64,000 nucleotides of DNA from Pseudomonas morbosilactucae (GCF_023241715.1 NZ_JALQCW010000030.1:1-64000); one strand, 5' to 3'. Shown: positions 26,882-37,939, counted from the stretch's first letter. Notes: a model not told the origin generated them from the sequence alone. Numbers and translations are program-made.

Positions 26882-27368
26882 GCTTGCGAATCCAGGTGTC
26901 GACCGCTTGGGTCAGGCCGGCAATGGCTTTGTCATCGAGCTTGCACTCGGGTTTGTAGGCGCCTTCCACCAGCACCATCCAGCGGGTCAGGCCCGCAGCG
27001 GGGCAGCGGTTGTCGAGAAAGGCCAGCCATTTGCGGCCATTGAGGGTGTGGCTCTGGCTATAGGGATAGTGGTTGCGACACAGGCGCTTGAGCAGCCCGT
27101 TGAGTTGCTGCAGCCAGGCACCGGCCGGGGCGCCATCGTAGGGCTTGGGCAATAGCGCCAGTTCGGCCAGGGCCGCCAGGCGGACCGGGTCCAAAGGCTG
27201 TTCGGCGCGGCGCACCTTGCGCTTACCGGGCCACAACGCCTTGAGGCGCCACAGGCCATAGCCGGCCAGGGGCAGCAGCACCAGCAGTAGCCACCAGCCC
27301 GGTGCCGGCGGCCACCAGCCGATCGCCGGCGGGGCAATCAGCGGTTGCAGTTGCTCCAGGCTGCTCAT
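26874..27368 (-). CDS. DUF4381 domain membrane protein
   Basis: This 164-residue protein has one membrane helix (PGWWLLLVLLPLAGYGLWRL) near residue 30 and a cytoplasmic domain containing LLKRLCRNHYPYSQSHTLNG and W-rich segments. It fits DUF4381, which is found almost only between DUF58 and BatA genes. It is presumably a structural part of the MoxR-Bat membrane complex. ATGA overlap with the DUF58 gene implies coupling. Confidence 0.85.
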   Translation of the reverse strand: MSSLEQLQPLIAPPAIGWWPPAPGWWLLLVLLPLAGYGLWRLKALWPGKRKVRRAEQPLDPVRLAALAELALLPKPYDGAPAGAWLQQLNGLLKRLCRNHYPYSQSHTLNGRKWLAFLDNRCPAAGLTRWMVLVEGAYKPECKLDDKAIAGLTQAVDTWIRKHV

Positions 27369-28309
27369 CGGCTTTTCCCCGGGCGCTGGGGGTTCAGGTA
27401 TTCGCGCAGTTGTTCGACCATTTCACTCTGGGTGCTCAAGGGCATGAGCAGCACCCGGAGCTTTTGCGCCAGGCGTTCCCAACGGGCGATGCGTGCCTCG
27501 CTCATGGCCCGGTAGGCCTGGCGCAGGTCGTAATTCAGGGTGTCCAGCTCCAGCTGCGCGCCGCGTTCGGCAAAGCGCAACAGCCCTGCGGCGGGCAGGG
27601 CGTGGTCCAGCGGGTCGGAGAGCGGCATCAGCAGCAGGTCGCAATGGCGCGACAACAGGCTCAGCTGTTGCTCGGCGGCATCCGACAGGGCGCGCTCGTC
27701 GCAGATCACGATCACCAGGCTGCCCGGGCGCAACACTTCCCGGCCCCGAAGCAGGGCGGTGCCCAGGCTGTCGCGTTCCGGCTGGGCCTCGGCGTGCAGC
27801 GACTGGTTGACCCGCACCAGGCGGTTCAGCAGTTGCAGCAGGCTTTGCTTGCTGCGCCGTGGCTTGATTTCGTAGTGCTGGTCATCGCCGAACACCAGGC
27901 CGCCGACCCGGTCGTTGTGGCCCAGTGCCGCCCAGCCGATGAGGCTTGCGGCCTGGGCCGCGAGCACCGACTTGAACATCAGGCCGGAGCCGAAGAACAG
28001 CCGGCGGCTTTGCTCGACCATGATGAAAATCGGCCGTTCGCGCTCTTCGTGGAACAGCTTGGTGTGGGGCTCCTGGGTGCGCGCCGTGACCCGCCAGTCG
28101 ATGGTGCGCACGTCGTCGCCGGCCTGGTAGACCCGCACCTGGTCGAAGTCCACGCCGCGCCCGCGCAGCTTGGAGTGGTGCAGGCCAATCAGCGGGCTGC
28201 GCTGGCTCGGGGTGGAGAACAGTTGCACTTCTCGTACGCGATGGCGCATCTCGATCAGCTCGCTGAGGCTGATGCGGATGCCGGGCTCGGCCACAGGGCT
28301 GGCGTTCAT
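27365..28309 (-). CDS. DUF58 domain protein
   Basis: This soluble protein of about 314 residues has the diagnostic DUF58 block: SKLRGRGVDFDQVRVYQAGD, then DVRTIDWRVTARTQEPHTKLF. A VWA-like fold follows (IFIMVEQSRRLFFG). DUF58 proteins always accompany MoxR ATPases and are thought to be their immediate client or adaptor. ATG 28309 is preferred; a TTG three codons upstream would overlap the moxR stop region. It starts five bases after moxR ends. Confidence 0.9.
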   Translation of the reverse strand: MNASPVAEPGIRISLSELIEMRHRVREVQLFSTPSQRSPLIGLHHSKLRGRGVDFDQVRVYQAGDDVRTIDWRVTARTQEPHTKLFHEERERPIFIMVEQSRRLFFGSGLMFKSVLAAQAASLIGWAALGHNDRVGGLVFGDDQHYEIKPRRSKQSLLQLLNRLVRVNQSLHAEAQPERDSLGTALLRGREVLRPGSLVIVICDERALSDAAEQQLSLLSRHCDLLLMPLSDPLDHALPAAGLLRFAERGAQLELDTLNYDLRQAYRAMSEARIARWERLAQKLRVLLMPLSTQSEMVEQLREYLNPQRPGKSR

Positions 28310-28314
28310 GGGGG

Positions 28315-29274
<960 letters not shown>

Positions 29275-29427
29275 CGATGACTGTTCCTGGAGAGGGTGAG
29301 CAGAGGCGTCGAATGAACGCCAGGGCCGGGGGCGTTACTTTAATCCATCGCGGGGGTTGGCGACTAACGGGGAAACCCTGATTTAGCCAATTAGTCGAAA
29401 AAGTCCGCGTTTTTCCACGTGCCGACA

Positions 29428-29523
29428 TCCTGTAGGAACCGGCTCGCCGGTGATTGTGCCTTGAGGCTTGGAGCGTGCAGCGCTGTTGCAACCGCCATCG
29501 CTGGCAAGCCAGCTCCTACAGGT
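29428..29523. repeat. REP palindrome pair upstream of moxR
   Basis: A left unit (cctgtaggaaccggctcgcc) faces a right unit (tggcaagccagctcctacag). The doublet occupies most of the 262-base gap between moxR and the next gene; nothing else is evident in that gap. Confidence 0.75.
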
Positions 29524-29536
29524 CGGGTTTTGGGGG

Positions 29537-29893
29537 TTATGCCAGTTGGCTGATGTAGGTGCCGGTGCCCTTGAGGATGTTTTGCAGGGTCAGCTCGACT
29601 TCGGCCAGGTCGGCGTTGGCGGTGTTGTGGTGGATTTCCAGGTGGTCGGCGCCGTTCAGGGCGTCGGTGTCGCCAGCGGCAATTTCGATCAGCAGCAGGG
29701 TTGGGCTCAGGGTGACTTTCACGCCATCCAGGGTCGAGGGCTCACCATCCAGGGTGATTTCCAGTTCGTCTTCGTCCGGGTAACGGGTCATCAGGAACAT
29801 CTCGCCCTGCTGGCTGTGGCAGCACAGCATGGCCATGTTGTCTTCTTCGTCGTCGCAGGGGTTGGCGATCAAATGGGCGGTGGTCATGCGCAT
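29537..29893 (-). CDS. Conserved hypothetical protein, 118 residues
   Basis: This small acidic soluble protein begins MRMTTAHLIANPCDDEEDNM and continues MAMLCCHSQQGEMFLMTRYP. A second in-frame ATG two codons in is equally possible; an AGGA lies about ten bases before the first. No domain is recognised and no catalytic motif is evident. It stands alone between a REP pair and the gdhB leader. Confidence 0.6.
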   Translation of the reverse strand: MRMTTAHLIANPCDDEEDNMAMLCCHSQQGEMFLMTRYPDEDELEITLDGEPSTLDGVKVTLSPTLLLIEIAAGDTDALNGADHLEIHHNTANADLAEVELTLQNILKGTGTYISQLA

Positions 29894-30402
29894 GGCGGTG
29901 GGTCCTGAGTCTGGGCTCCGGCCGGGGGAGCAGGGCAAGCAAAGGGCAATTCTGCCAGCCCGAGGGAATTTCTGCTGGTTTGTCTGTCAGAGAACAGGTC
30001 GGGTCGGCCCGGCGCCCAAGGCGCATTTCTGGCACGGAAGTACCGGAAAGCAGGGCCAAACCGGCTGTTTTGCCTCGTGGCTGCTAGTGTTGATCCTGGC
30101 GCCGGCCATCAACTGCCAGCCAATGTCCGAATATGTCGCAGCATCGCAAGCAGCGGCCTTGTTGCACTCGTTAAGCTGCGCACGCAATAGGATAAGTCCG
30201 ATGGGGGATGGACACCTGTAAAGGCATTGTCGACAGTCGTTTTTGCAGATGCCCATCCTTGAACCCCAGTGTCTTGTCCAGCTTCACCCACCTGTCATCC
30301 TGCCACCTCTGCCCGAGACCAGGAGCAGGGTGACCGACCACCCCCGCAAGGGGTTTGCACGCGACGCTTCCATCAATAACAAGCCCAAGCGGAGTACCAC
30401 AG
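29894..30402. other. Gene-free leader of gdhB
   Basis: About 500 bases contain no convincing gene on either strand. The stretch presumably holds the gdhB promoter and 5' leader, but I could not identify a well-spaced promoter or operator. Confidence 0.4.
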
Positions 30403-33400
30403 ATGGCGTTCTTCACCGCAGCCAGCAAAGCCGACTTCCAGCACCAACTGCAAGCGGCACTGGCGCAGCACATCAGTGAACAGGCACTGCCACAAGTGGC
30501 GCTGTTCGCTGAACAATTCTTCGGCATCATTTCCCTGGACGAACTCACCCAGCGTCGCTTGTCCGACCTGGCGGGCTGCACCTTGTCAGCCTGGCGCCTG
30601 CTTGAGCGCTTCGATCACGCGCAACCGCAAGTGCGCGTCTACAACCCCGATTACGAACGTCATGGCTGGCAGTCGACCCACACCGCGGTCGAAGTGCTGC
30701 ACCACGACCTGCCGTTCCTGGTGGACTCGGTCCGCACCGAGCTCAACCGTCGCGGCTACAGCATCCACACCCTGCAAACCACCGTGCTCAGCGTGCGTCG
30801 TGGCAGCAAGGGCGAGTTGCTGGAAGTCCTGCCCAAGGGCACCCAGGGCGACGGCATCCTGCAAGAATCCCTGATGTACCTGGAGATCGACCGTTGCGCC
30901 AACCCGGCCGAGCTCAATGTCCTGAGCAAGGAACTGGAGCAGGTGCTGGGCGAAGTGCGCGTGGCCGTGGCCGATTTCGAGCCGATGAAGGCCAAGGTTC
31001 AGGAACTGATCGACGGCATCGACAACAGCCCGTTCGCCATCGCTGACGATGAAAGGAGCGAGATCAAGAGCTTCCTCGAATGGCTGGTGGGCAACCACTT
31101 CACCTTCCTCGGCTATGAAGAATTCGTGGTCGGTGCCGACCAGGACGGCGGTCATCTCGAATATGACCCAAGCTCCTTCCTCGGCCTGACCAAGCTGCTG
31201 CGCGCCGGCCTCACCGCCGAAGACCTGCGCATCGAAGACTACGCCGTGAACTACCTGCGCGAACCGACCCCGCTGTCGTTCGCCAAGGCCGCGCACCCAA
31301 GCCGTGTGCACCGTCCGGCCTACCCGGACTACGTGTCGATCCGCCAGATCGACGCTGACGGCAAAGTGGTCAAGGAATGCCGCTTCATGGGCCTGTACAC
31401 CTCGTCGGTGTATGGCGAAAGCGTGCGTGTCATCCCTTACATCCGCCGCAAGGTGGAAATCGTCGAGCAGCGCTCGGGCTTCCAGTCCAAGGCCCACTTG
31501 GGCAAGGAACTGGCCCAGGTCCTCGAAGTGCTGCCGCGTGACGACCTGTTCCAGACCCCGGTGGACGAGCTGTTCAGCACCGTGATGTCGATCGTGCAGA
31601 TCCAGGAACGCAACAAGATCCGCGTCTTCCTGCGCAAAGACCCGTACGGCCGCTTCTGCTACTGCCTGGCCTACGTGCCGCGTGACATCTATTCCACCGA
31701 AGTGCGGCAGAAGATCCAGCAAGTGCTGATGGATCGCCTGCAAGCTACGGATTGCGAGTTCTGGACCTTCTTCTCCGAGTCGGTACTGGCTCGCGTGCAA
31801 CTGATCCTGCGGGTCGACCCGAAGAACCGCATCGACATCGACCCGCTGCTGCTGGAAAAAGAAGTGGTGCAGGCCTGCCGCAGCTGGCAGGACGACTACG
31901 CCAGCCTGGTGGTCGAAAGCTTCGGCGAAGCCCAGGGCACCAACGTGCTGGCGGACTTCCCGAAAGGCTTCCCGGCCGGCTACCGCGAGCGTTTCGCCGC
32001 GCACTCGGCGGTGGTGGACATGCAGCACCTGCTGAGCCTGTCCGAAGCCAATCCGCTGGTGATGAGCTTCTACCAGCCTCTGGGCCAGGTTTCCGGCCAG
32101 CGTGAGCTGCACTGCAAGCTGTACCACGCTGACACCCCGCTGGCGCTGTCCGACGTGCTGCCGATCCTGGAAAACCTCGGCCTGCGGGTGCTGGGTGAAT
32201 TCCCTTATCGCCTGCGCCACAACAACGGCCGCGAGTTCTGGATCCACGACTTCGCCTTCACCGCCGCTGAAGGCCTGGACCTGGACATTCAGCAGCTCAA
32301 CGACACGCTGCAGGACGCCTTCGTCCACATCGTGCGTGGCGATGCCGAGAACGATGCCTTCAACCGCCTGGTGCTGACCGCCGGCTTGCCATGGCGCGAC
32401 GTCGCGCTGCTGCGTGCCTACGCCCGTTACCTGAAGCAGATCCGCCTGGGCTTCGACCTGGGTTACATCGCCAGCACCCTGAACAACCACACCGACATCG
32501 CTCGCGAGTTGACCCGGTTGTTCAAGACCCGCTTCTACCTGGCGCGCAAGCTCACCAGCGACGACCTGGAAGACAAGCAGCAGCGTCTGGAACAAGCGAT
32601 TCTGACGGCCCTGGACGATGTTCAGGTGCTCAACGAAGACCGCATCCTGCGTCGCTACCTGGACCTGATCAAGGCTACCCTGCGGACCAACTTCTACCAG
32701 ACCGACGCCAACGGCCAGAACAAGTCCTACTTCAGCTTCAAGTTCAACCCGCACGCGATTCCAGAACTGCCGAAACCGGTGCCGAAGTTCGAAATCTTCG
32801 TCTACTCGCCACGGGTTGAAGGCGTGCACCTGCGCTTCGGCAACGTTGCACGTGGCGGCCTGCGCTGGTCCGACCGTGAAGAAGACTTCCGTACTGAAGT
32901 CCTGGGCCTGGTAAAAGCCCAGCAAGTGAAGAACTCGGTGATTGTGCCGGTGGGTGCCAAGGGCGGCTTCCTGCCGCGTCGCCTGCCACTGGGCGGCAGC
33001 CGGGACGAGATCGCGGCCGAGGGCATCGCCTGCTACCGCATCTTCATTTCCGGCCTGTTGGACATCACCGACAACCTGAAAGACGGCGCCCTGGTGCCTC
33101 CGGCCAACGTGGTGCGCCACGACAACGATGACCCGTACCTGGTGGTGGCGGCCGACAAAGGCACCGCAACCTTCTCCGACATCGCCAACGGCATTGCCAT
33201 CGACTACGGCTTCTGGCTGGGCGATGCGTTCGCTTCCGGCGGCTCGGCCGGTTACGACCACAAGAAAATGGGCATCACCGCCAAGGGCGCGTGGGTCGGC
33301 GTACAGCGCCACTTCCGCGAGCGCGGCATCAACGTCCAGCAAGACAGCATCACCGTGGTTGGTGTCGGCGACATGGCCGGCGACGTGTTCGGTAACGGCC

Positions 33401-35262
33401 TGTTGATGTCCGACAAGCTGCAACTGGTGGCCGCGTTCAACCACCTGCACATCTTTATCGATCCAAACCCTGAGCCGGCCAACAGCTTCGCCGAGCGTCA
33501 GCGCCTGTTCGACCTGCCGCGTTCGGCCTGGACCGACTACGACACCAGCATCATGTCCGAAGGCGGCGGCATCTTCTCGCGCAGCGCGAAGAGCATCGCC
33601 ATCTCGCCACAGATGAAAGAACGCTTCGACATCTCGGCCGACAAGCTGACCCCGACCGAACTGCTGAACGCCTTGCTCAAGGCGCCGGTGGACCTGTTGT
33701 GGAACGGCGGCATCGGGACCTACGTCAAGGCCAGCACCGAAAGCCATGCCGACGTGGGCGACAAGGCCAACGACGCGCTGCGGGTCAACGGTAACGAGCT
33801 GCGCTGCAAGGTGGTGGGCGAGGGCGGCAACCTCGGCATGACCCAGCTGGGTCGTGTGGAGTTCGGCCTGAATGGCGGCGGTTCCAACACCGACTTCATC
33901 GACAACGCCGGTGGCGTGGACTGCTCCGACCACGAAGTGAACATCAAGATCCTGCTCAACGAAGTGGTGCAGGCAGGTGACATGACCGACAAGCAGCGTA
34001 ACCAGCTGCTGGCGAGCATGACCGACGAAGTCGGCGGCCTGGTGTTGGGCAACAACTACAAGCAGACCCAGGCCCTGTCCCTGGCGGCGCGCCGTGCCTA
34101 CGAGCGTGCTGCCGAGTACAAGCGCCTGATGAGCGACCTGGAAGGCCGTGGCAAGCTGGACCGCGCCATCGAGTACCTGCCGACCGAGGAGCAGCTCGTC
34201 GAGCGCGCCGCGACCGGCAAGGGCCTGACCCGTCCGGAGCTGTCGGTGCTGATCTCGTACAGCAAGATCGACCTCAAGGAAGCCCTGCTCAAGTCCCTGG
34301 TACCGGATGACGACTACCTGACCCGTGACATGGAAACCGCGTTCCCGCCGACCCTGGTCAGCAAGTTCGCCGAAGCCATGCGCCGTCACCGCCTGAAGCG
34401 CGAAATCGTCAGCACCCAGATCGCCAACGACCTGGTCAACCACATGGGCATCACCTTCGTGCAGCGCTTGAAGGAGTCCACGGGGATGAGCCCGGCCAAC
34501 GTGGCGGGTGCGTACGTGATCGTGCGGGACATCTTCCACCTTCCGCACTGGTTCCGTCAGATCGAAGCCCTGGATCACCAGGTGTCGGCCCAGGTTCAAC
34601 TGGAACTGATGGACGAACTGATGCGTCTGGGCCGTCGCGCCACGCGCTGGTTCCTGCGCAGCCGTCGCAACGAGCAGGATGCAGCGCGCGACGTCGCGCA
34701 CTTCGGTCCGCACCTGGCGGCGTTGGGCCTCAAGCTCGACGAACTGCTGGAAGGCCCGACCCGTGAAGGCTGGCAGACCCGCTACCAGGCGTACGTCGAA
34801 GCCGGCGTGCCGGAGTTGCTGGCGCGCATGGTTGCAGGCACGACGCACCTGTACACCTTGCTGCCGATCATCGAAGCGGCGGACGTGACCGGTCAGAGCG
34901 CGGCCGATGTGGCCAAGGCCTACTTCGCCGTAGGCAGCGCCCTGGACTTGCCGTGGTACCTGCAGCAGATCAGCGATCTGCCGGTGGGCAACAACTGGCA
35001 GGCCCAGGCCCGCGAAGCCTTCCGCGACGACGTGGACTGGCAGCAACGAGCGATCACCATCTCGGTTCTGAAAATGGCCGACGCGCCAGAAGACATGGAA
35101 GCCCGCGTGGCCCTGTGGCTTGAACAGAACGCGAGCATGGCTGATCGCTGGCGCGCCATGATGGTGGAAATCCGTGCTGCGGTAGGCACGGACTACGCCA
35201 TGTACGCGGTGGCCAACCGTGAGCTGTTGGACCTGGCCATGAGCGGCCAGACAGGGCTGTAA
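30403..35262 (+). CDS. gdhB: NAD-dependent glutamate dehydrogenase, 180-kDa class
   Basis: This enzyme oxidatively deaminates glutamate to 2-oxoglutarate with NAD, feeding amino-acid carbon into the TCA cycle. The 1619-residue product matches the size of the P. aeruginosa GdhB type. The catalytic region is central: GGLRWSDREEDFRTEVLGLV and VPVGAKGGF, then the NAD-binding stretch VVGVGDMAGDVFGNG and the conserved KVVGEGGNLGMTQ. The long N-terminal third carries the ACT-like regulatory region seen in the class. ATG 30403 follows GGAG. The gene is monocistronic and ends at a strong terminator. Confidence 0.96.
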   Translation: MAFFTAASKADFQHQLQAALAQHISEQALPQVALFAEQFFGIISLDELTQRRLSDLAGCTLSAWRLLERFDHAQPQVRVYNPDYERHGWQSTHTAVEVLHHDLPFLVDSVRTELNRRGYSIHTLQTTVLSVRRGSKGELLEVLPKGTQGDGILQESLMYLEIDRCANPAELNVLSKELEQVLGEVRVAVADFEPMKAKVQELIDGIDNSPFAIADDERSEIKSFLEWLVGNHFTFLGYEEFVVGADQDGGHLEYDPSSFLGLTKLLRAGLTAEDLRIEDYAVNYLREPTPLSFAKAAHPSRVHRPAYPDYVSIRQIDADGKVVKECRFMGLYTSSVYGESVRVIPYIRRKVEIVEQRSGFQSKAHLGKELAQVLEVLPRDDLFQTPVDELFSTVMSIVQIQERNKIRVFLRKDPYGRFCYCLAYVPRDIYSTEVRQKIQQVLMDRLQATDCEFWTFFSESVLARVQLILRVDPKNRIDIDPLLLEKEVVQACRSWQDDYASLVVESFGEAQGTNVLADFPKGFPAGYRERFAAHSAVVDMQHLLSLSEANPLVMSFYQPLGQVSGQRELHCKLYHADTPLALSDVLPILENLGLRVLGEFPYRLRHNNGREFWIHDFAFTAAEGLDLDIQQLNDTLQDAFVHIVRGDAENDAFNRLVLTAGLPWRDVALLRAYARYLKQIRLGFDLGYIASTLNNHTDIARELTRLFKTRFYLARKLTSDDLEDKQQRLEQAILTALDDVQVLNEDRILRRYLDLIKATLRTNFYQTDANGQNKSYFSFKFNPHAIPELPKPVPKFEIFVYSPRVEGVHLRFGNVARGGLRWSDREEDFRTEVLGLVKAQQVKNSVIVPVGAKGGFLPRRLPLGGSRDEIAAEGIACYRIFISGLLDITDNLKDGALVPPANVVRHDNDDPYLVVAADKGTATFSDIANGIAIDYGFWLGDAFASGGSAGYDHKKMGITAKGAWVGVQRHFRERGINVQQDSITVVGVGDMAGDVFGNGLLMSDKLQLVAAFNHLHIFIDPNPEPANSFAERQRLFDLPRSAWTDYDTSIMSEGGGIFSRSAKSIAISPQMKERFDISADKLTPTELLNALLKAPVDLLWNGGIGTYVKASTESHADVGDKANDALRVNGNELRCKVVGEGGNLGMTQLGRVEFGLNGGGSNTDFIDNAGGVDCSDHEVNIKILLNEVVQAGDMTDKQRNQLLASMTDEVGGLVLGNNYKQTQALSLAARRAYERAAEYKRLMSDLEGRGKLDRAIEYLPTEEQLVERAATGKGLTRPELSVLISYSKIDLKEALLKSLVPDDDYLTRDMETAFPPTLVSKFAEAMRRHRLKREIVSTQIANDLVNHMGITFVQRLKESTGMSPANVAGAYVIVRDIFHLPHWFRQIEALDHQVSAQVQLELMDELMRLGRRATRWFLRSRRNEQDAARDVAHFGPHLAALGLKLDELLEGPTREGWQTRYQAYVEAGVPELLARMVAGTTHLYTLLPIIEAADVTGQSAADVAKAYFAVGSALDLPWYLQQISDLPVGNNWQAQAREAFRDDVDWQQRAITISVLKMADAPEDMEARVALWLEQNASMADRWRAMMVEIRAAVGTDYAMYAVANRELLDLAMSGQTGL

Positions 35263-35276
35263 CTGCCTGAGCGAGC

Positions 35277-35316
35277 CGTAAAAAAAGCCCCGTATCGCAA
35301 GATACGGGGCTTTTTT
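35277..35316 (+). terminator. Rho-independent terminator of gdhB
   Basis: The stem AAAAAAGCCCCGTATC / GATACGGGGCTTTTTT has a GCAA tetraloop and a T-run. It starts 15-20 bases after the stop codon. Confidence 0.92.
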
Positions 35317-35363
35317 ATTGCGCGTTCACCAACACCCAAATTCCTATGTGATCTTGCCGACGC

Positions 35364-35390
35364 CATCGCCGGCAAGCCGGCTCCTACAAG
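35364..35390. repeat. Single REP unit
   Basis: An isolated unit (catcgccggcaagccggctc followed by ctacaag) lies between the gdhB terminator and the convergent DUF3806 gene. Confidence 0.65.
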
Positions 35391-35414
35391 GGACGCTCTG
35401 CGTCCCAGGGCGTA

Positions 35415-35861
35415 TCACTGATACTCATCCGCCTTGGTTTCAATGAATTTCTGGAGCCAGTTGGCAATGTGTTGAATGTCGATTTCTTCACCCTGTTCAG
35501 CCCGCTTCAGCAGCAGGGTGAGCACGCCAATCTGCAAGCTGGTTTGCCGGTAACGCAGCACTGGGTCGACGCCGAACTCATCGTTCACCTGCATCCAGGC
35601 CAGCCCGGGCACTTCGGTGACCAAGGCGTCGCCCAGTGCTATGCCCATGGCCTCCCAGGCCGGTTCATCGGTCGCGGCCAGGGTCTGGCTATCGACCATC
35701 TGCTGCAACAGCGGGAAGTCGGCTCCGGTGCCGGTGAGTACAGCCCCGGGAAACAGGCTGGCAATCAGTTCGCCGAGCGCTGCTCGCAAGCCGTGCATCT
35801 GGGCCAGACGGTCGGTCGGGATGGGTTCGAAGGTCGCAGCCGCAGGTTGGGAATCAGACAT
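35415..35861 (-). CDS. DUF3806 domain protein
   Basis: This 148-residue acidic soluble protein begins MSDSQPAAATFEPIPTDRLA. The start at 35861 is set by GGAG seven bases upstream. Its C-terminal half (EPAWEAMGIALGDALVTEVP, then LRYRQTSLQIGVLTLLLKRA) fits DUF3806. Similar folds occur among immunity-like proteins, but no toxin is adjacent and its function is unknown. Confidence 0.72.
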   Translation of the reverse strand: MSDSQPAAATFEPIPTDRLAQMHGLRAALGELIASLFPGAVLTGTGADFPLLQQMVDSQTLAATDEPAWEAMGIALGDALVTEVPGLAWMQVNDEFGVDPVLRYRQTSLQIGVLTLLLKRAEQGEEIDIQHIANWLQKFIETKADEYQ

Positions 35862-36100
35862 CAACACGCTCCATGAAAAAAACACCCTTCGCGAGAACTC
35901 CGGCCCTCGCGGGTCGCTACTATCGGGTTTTTCCCCAGCGCTTTCCAGCCCCCCCGATGCCTCTAGACAGGACGCAGCAGGGCAGAGGGCAAGGCCTTGC
36001 CGATCGAATTTCAAGTGAGGGTAGGCAGCGGCCAGGTGCATTTAACCGCCATCGGTTTATGGCTGTGGGCGGGTTTTGAATGGAATGCAGATAAGAAAAA

Positions 36101-36175
36101 TGGCAGGGGCGGCTGGATTCGAACCAACGCATGGCAGGATCAAAACCTGCTGCCTTACCGCTTGGCGACGCCCCT
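36101..36175 (-). tRNA. tRNA-Gln (anticodon TTG)
   Basis: A 75-nt cloverleaf includes an encoded CCA end. The acceptor pairs aggggcg with cgcccct, the D-arm reads gccaagcggtaaggc, and the anticodon stem gcagg/cctgc encloses the loop ttttgat with TTG at positions 34-36. The T-arm reads gttgg-ttcgaat-ccagc. It reads CAA (and probably CAG) glutamine codons. Confidence 0.95.
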
Positions 36176-36365
36176 GTAGCTGTTGCGACGTTACTTGCGT
36201 GTGCTGCAGCCCGGGGAGGGCCTGTGCAAGAACGGGCGGAAATTTATCAATTTTTACGCCGCCTGGGAAGCCCCTGCGAATAAAAAATAGCTTTGAAAAC
36301 AGCTGTTTAGTCCGGGGCAGGGTAGCCGCGGGTCAGTTCGACGACGTTTTCGCCCCTGTAGCGCT

Positions 36366-37070
36366 TCAAATGGCCAGGTAGCAGGGCTGGGAATCCTTCA
36401 GCGTTGCGGCGGTTTTCAACGCCTGGCGGATAGCCCGCAGCTCATCGCCCAGCAGTCTGCGCCGACCCAGGTCGTGGAAGTGGCCTCCCGGGTCAAGGTG
36501 CACCGACAACAGCCCGAACACCGCGTCGTCCGTCACCTCAAGGATCAACTCCATCATGCTTTCCCCGCCGCCACTGCCCGTCAGGTAGGTCAGCCCCTGC
36601 ACCTCGGCACGCCTGCAGCCACGCAATCTATCCCAGCTCAGGTGCGAGCCGTGCGCAGTGCCGACGCTTTGCAACTGCCAGGCCCCCGGGTCTTCACGCT
36701 GTGCCCGAAGGGCCGGCAATAACGGCTCACAGGCCAACACCTCAAGCGGGTATTGCTGCAGCCCTTGATGGATCGGATGCATGGGCCGCGAGGGCGCCAG
36801 TGCCGGGCCGATGACGTTGACCTGCAACAGCTGGCTCTGGCCGATTTCCGACGGCTGTTCATCCCAGCCGTTAAGGTCGGAAACCGGCGGGCACCAGATC
36901 AGTTGCAGGGGTTGGCCCGGCACCAGGCGCTCCTGGTTATCGAAGAACGCCGAGGTGGCTTGGCCCACTGCCGGTAGCAGGTCGTTCAACAGCAATGGCG
37001 TTGCGCTGTAGTCGATGCCTTGCTCGGCGGACCAGAACAGCGGGCGTAGGGTTTTTATCGTGGCAGGCAT
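36366..37070 (-). CDS. Hypothetical protein, 234 residues
   Basis: This soluble protein begins MPATIKTLRPLFWSAEQGID and ends LKDSQPCYLAI; no family is recognised. It has no signal peptide or membrane helix. Tryptophan- and acid-rich stretches (LIWCPPVSDLNGWDEQ) and its size are like those of toxin-immunity proteins. Its setting in a strip of such genes makes that the leading guess, but nothing in the sequence proves it. Confidence 0.6.
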   Translation of the reverse strand: MPATIKTLRPLFWSAEQGIDYSATPLLLNDLLPAVGQATSAFFDNQERLVPGQPLQLIWCPPVSDLNGWDEQPSEIGQSQLLQVNVIGPALAPSRPMHPIHQGLQQYPLEVLACEPLLPALRAQREDPGAWQLQSVGTAHGSHLSWDRLRGCRRAEVQGLTYLTGSGGGESMMELILEVTDDAVFGLLSVHLDPGGHFHDLGRRRLLGDELRAIRQALKTAATLKDSQPCYLAI

Positions 37071-37346
37071 GGGGGCGTAGGGGGTGGTGATTGAGGTCGC
37101 CGATTCTTCGGTATTGCGCCGTGATTGTCACGCTGGGATGGCCGGGGGAGAGGGGCTGCCGCGCTCCAGGCAAAGGGTGGCGTTGAGGGGGTGCGCGCGA
37201 ATGTGGGGCGGAGTGTGGATTTATAAAATCATATTCAGTGAAAATGCCGCCTGCTGCCGATGCCCGCGCCCTTGACCAGGACGCCGCAGCTTCACCGAGT
37301 GTGATGGGAATCCACACCATTCATTGATCAGGAGGATCAGTTTCCC

Positions 37347-37898
37347 ATGCACCGACTTGAGCATAACGTCGACAACCAGTGGCTGCCGTACAGTCATCCG
37401 CCCATTTTTCAGGTGGCCGCGATTGGCCAGGGCCAGCGCATTGTTGCAGCTGTGCCGGGCTCCGATCCGGAGGTGGTGACCCGGCTGGTTCGCTGCCTCA
37501 GCGAGCCCTTTATCCTGCTGTACATCCTCCACACGCCTCGCGGAGGAGAGGGGGAAGCCGGTCGTTATCAGAGCCCGGAGCTGACGCGCCAGGAGTTTGA
37601 AGCCTTCATCAACGAGTTCACTCCCTTGCTCTCCAGCGACAGTCGCTTTGATCTGTGGGTCTATGCGCCCGAGGAGAACGCCACCGTGGCCTGGGACCGC
37701 CATGACTTGCTTTACGCCTACGGCCCTCTTGATGCCTACACACGCGAGCTGCGGGCCCTGGGCTTCAGCCATGGCCAGCCGGAAATGCCCGTGCCCCACG
37801 CGCACAACTATCATGCAAAACTCGATGACCTTTCCAGGCAGCTGATCAACCGGTTCGAATGGCGCCACTCGCCGTTGCGTCCGGAAGATGAGCAGTAA
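37347..37898 (+). CDS. Hypothetical protein, 183 residues (immunity-like)
   Basis: This soluble acidic protein begins MHRLEHNVDNQWLPYSHPPI and includes DSRFDLWVYAPEENATVAWD and RHDLLYAYGPLDAYTRELRA. A strong ribosome site (AGGAGGA) precedes ATG 37347. No catalytic motif or known family is evident. The compact, Trp-rich, leaderless character resembles cytoplasmic immunity proteins. It is flanked by convergent or divergent single genes of similar type. Confidence 0.6.
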   Translation: MHRLEHNVDNQWLPYSHPPIFQVAAIGQGQRIVAAVPGSDPEVVTRLVRCLSEPFILLYILHTPRGGEGEAGRYQSPELTRQEFEAFINEFTPLLSSDSRFDLWVYAPEENATVAWDRHDLLYAYGPLDAYTRELRALGFSHGQPEMPVPHAHNYHAKLDDLSRQLINRFEWRHSPLRPEDEQ

Positions 37899-37939
37899 CG
37901 GCCCGGCAGCGGGGCGGCTGGAGGCCGCTCCACACCCCC

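Noticed and set aside
30586..35046. 1486-codon open frame antisense to gdhB
   Set aside because: It is the high-GC shadow of a strongly supported enzyme gene, with no recognisable domain or ribosome site.
35861..36175. tRNA-Gln as the attachment site of a genomic island
   Set aside because: No second copy of the tRNA 3' end and no intact integrase next to it were seen; the integrase remnant is about 13 kb away.
36076..36381. Frame translating tRNA-Gln (GAAGFEPTHGRIKTCCLTAW)
   Set aside because: This is the familiar spurious translation of a tRNA gene.
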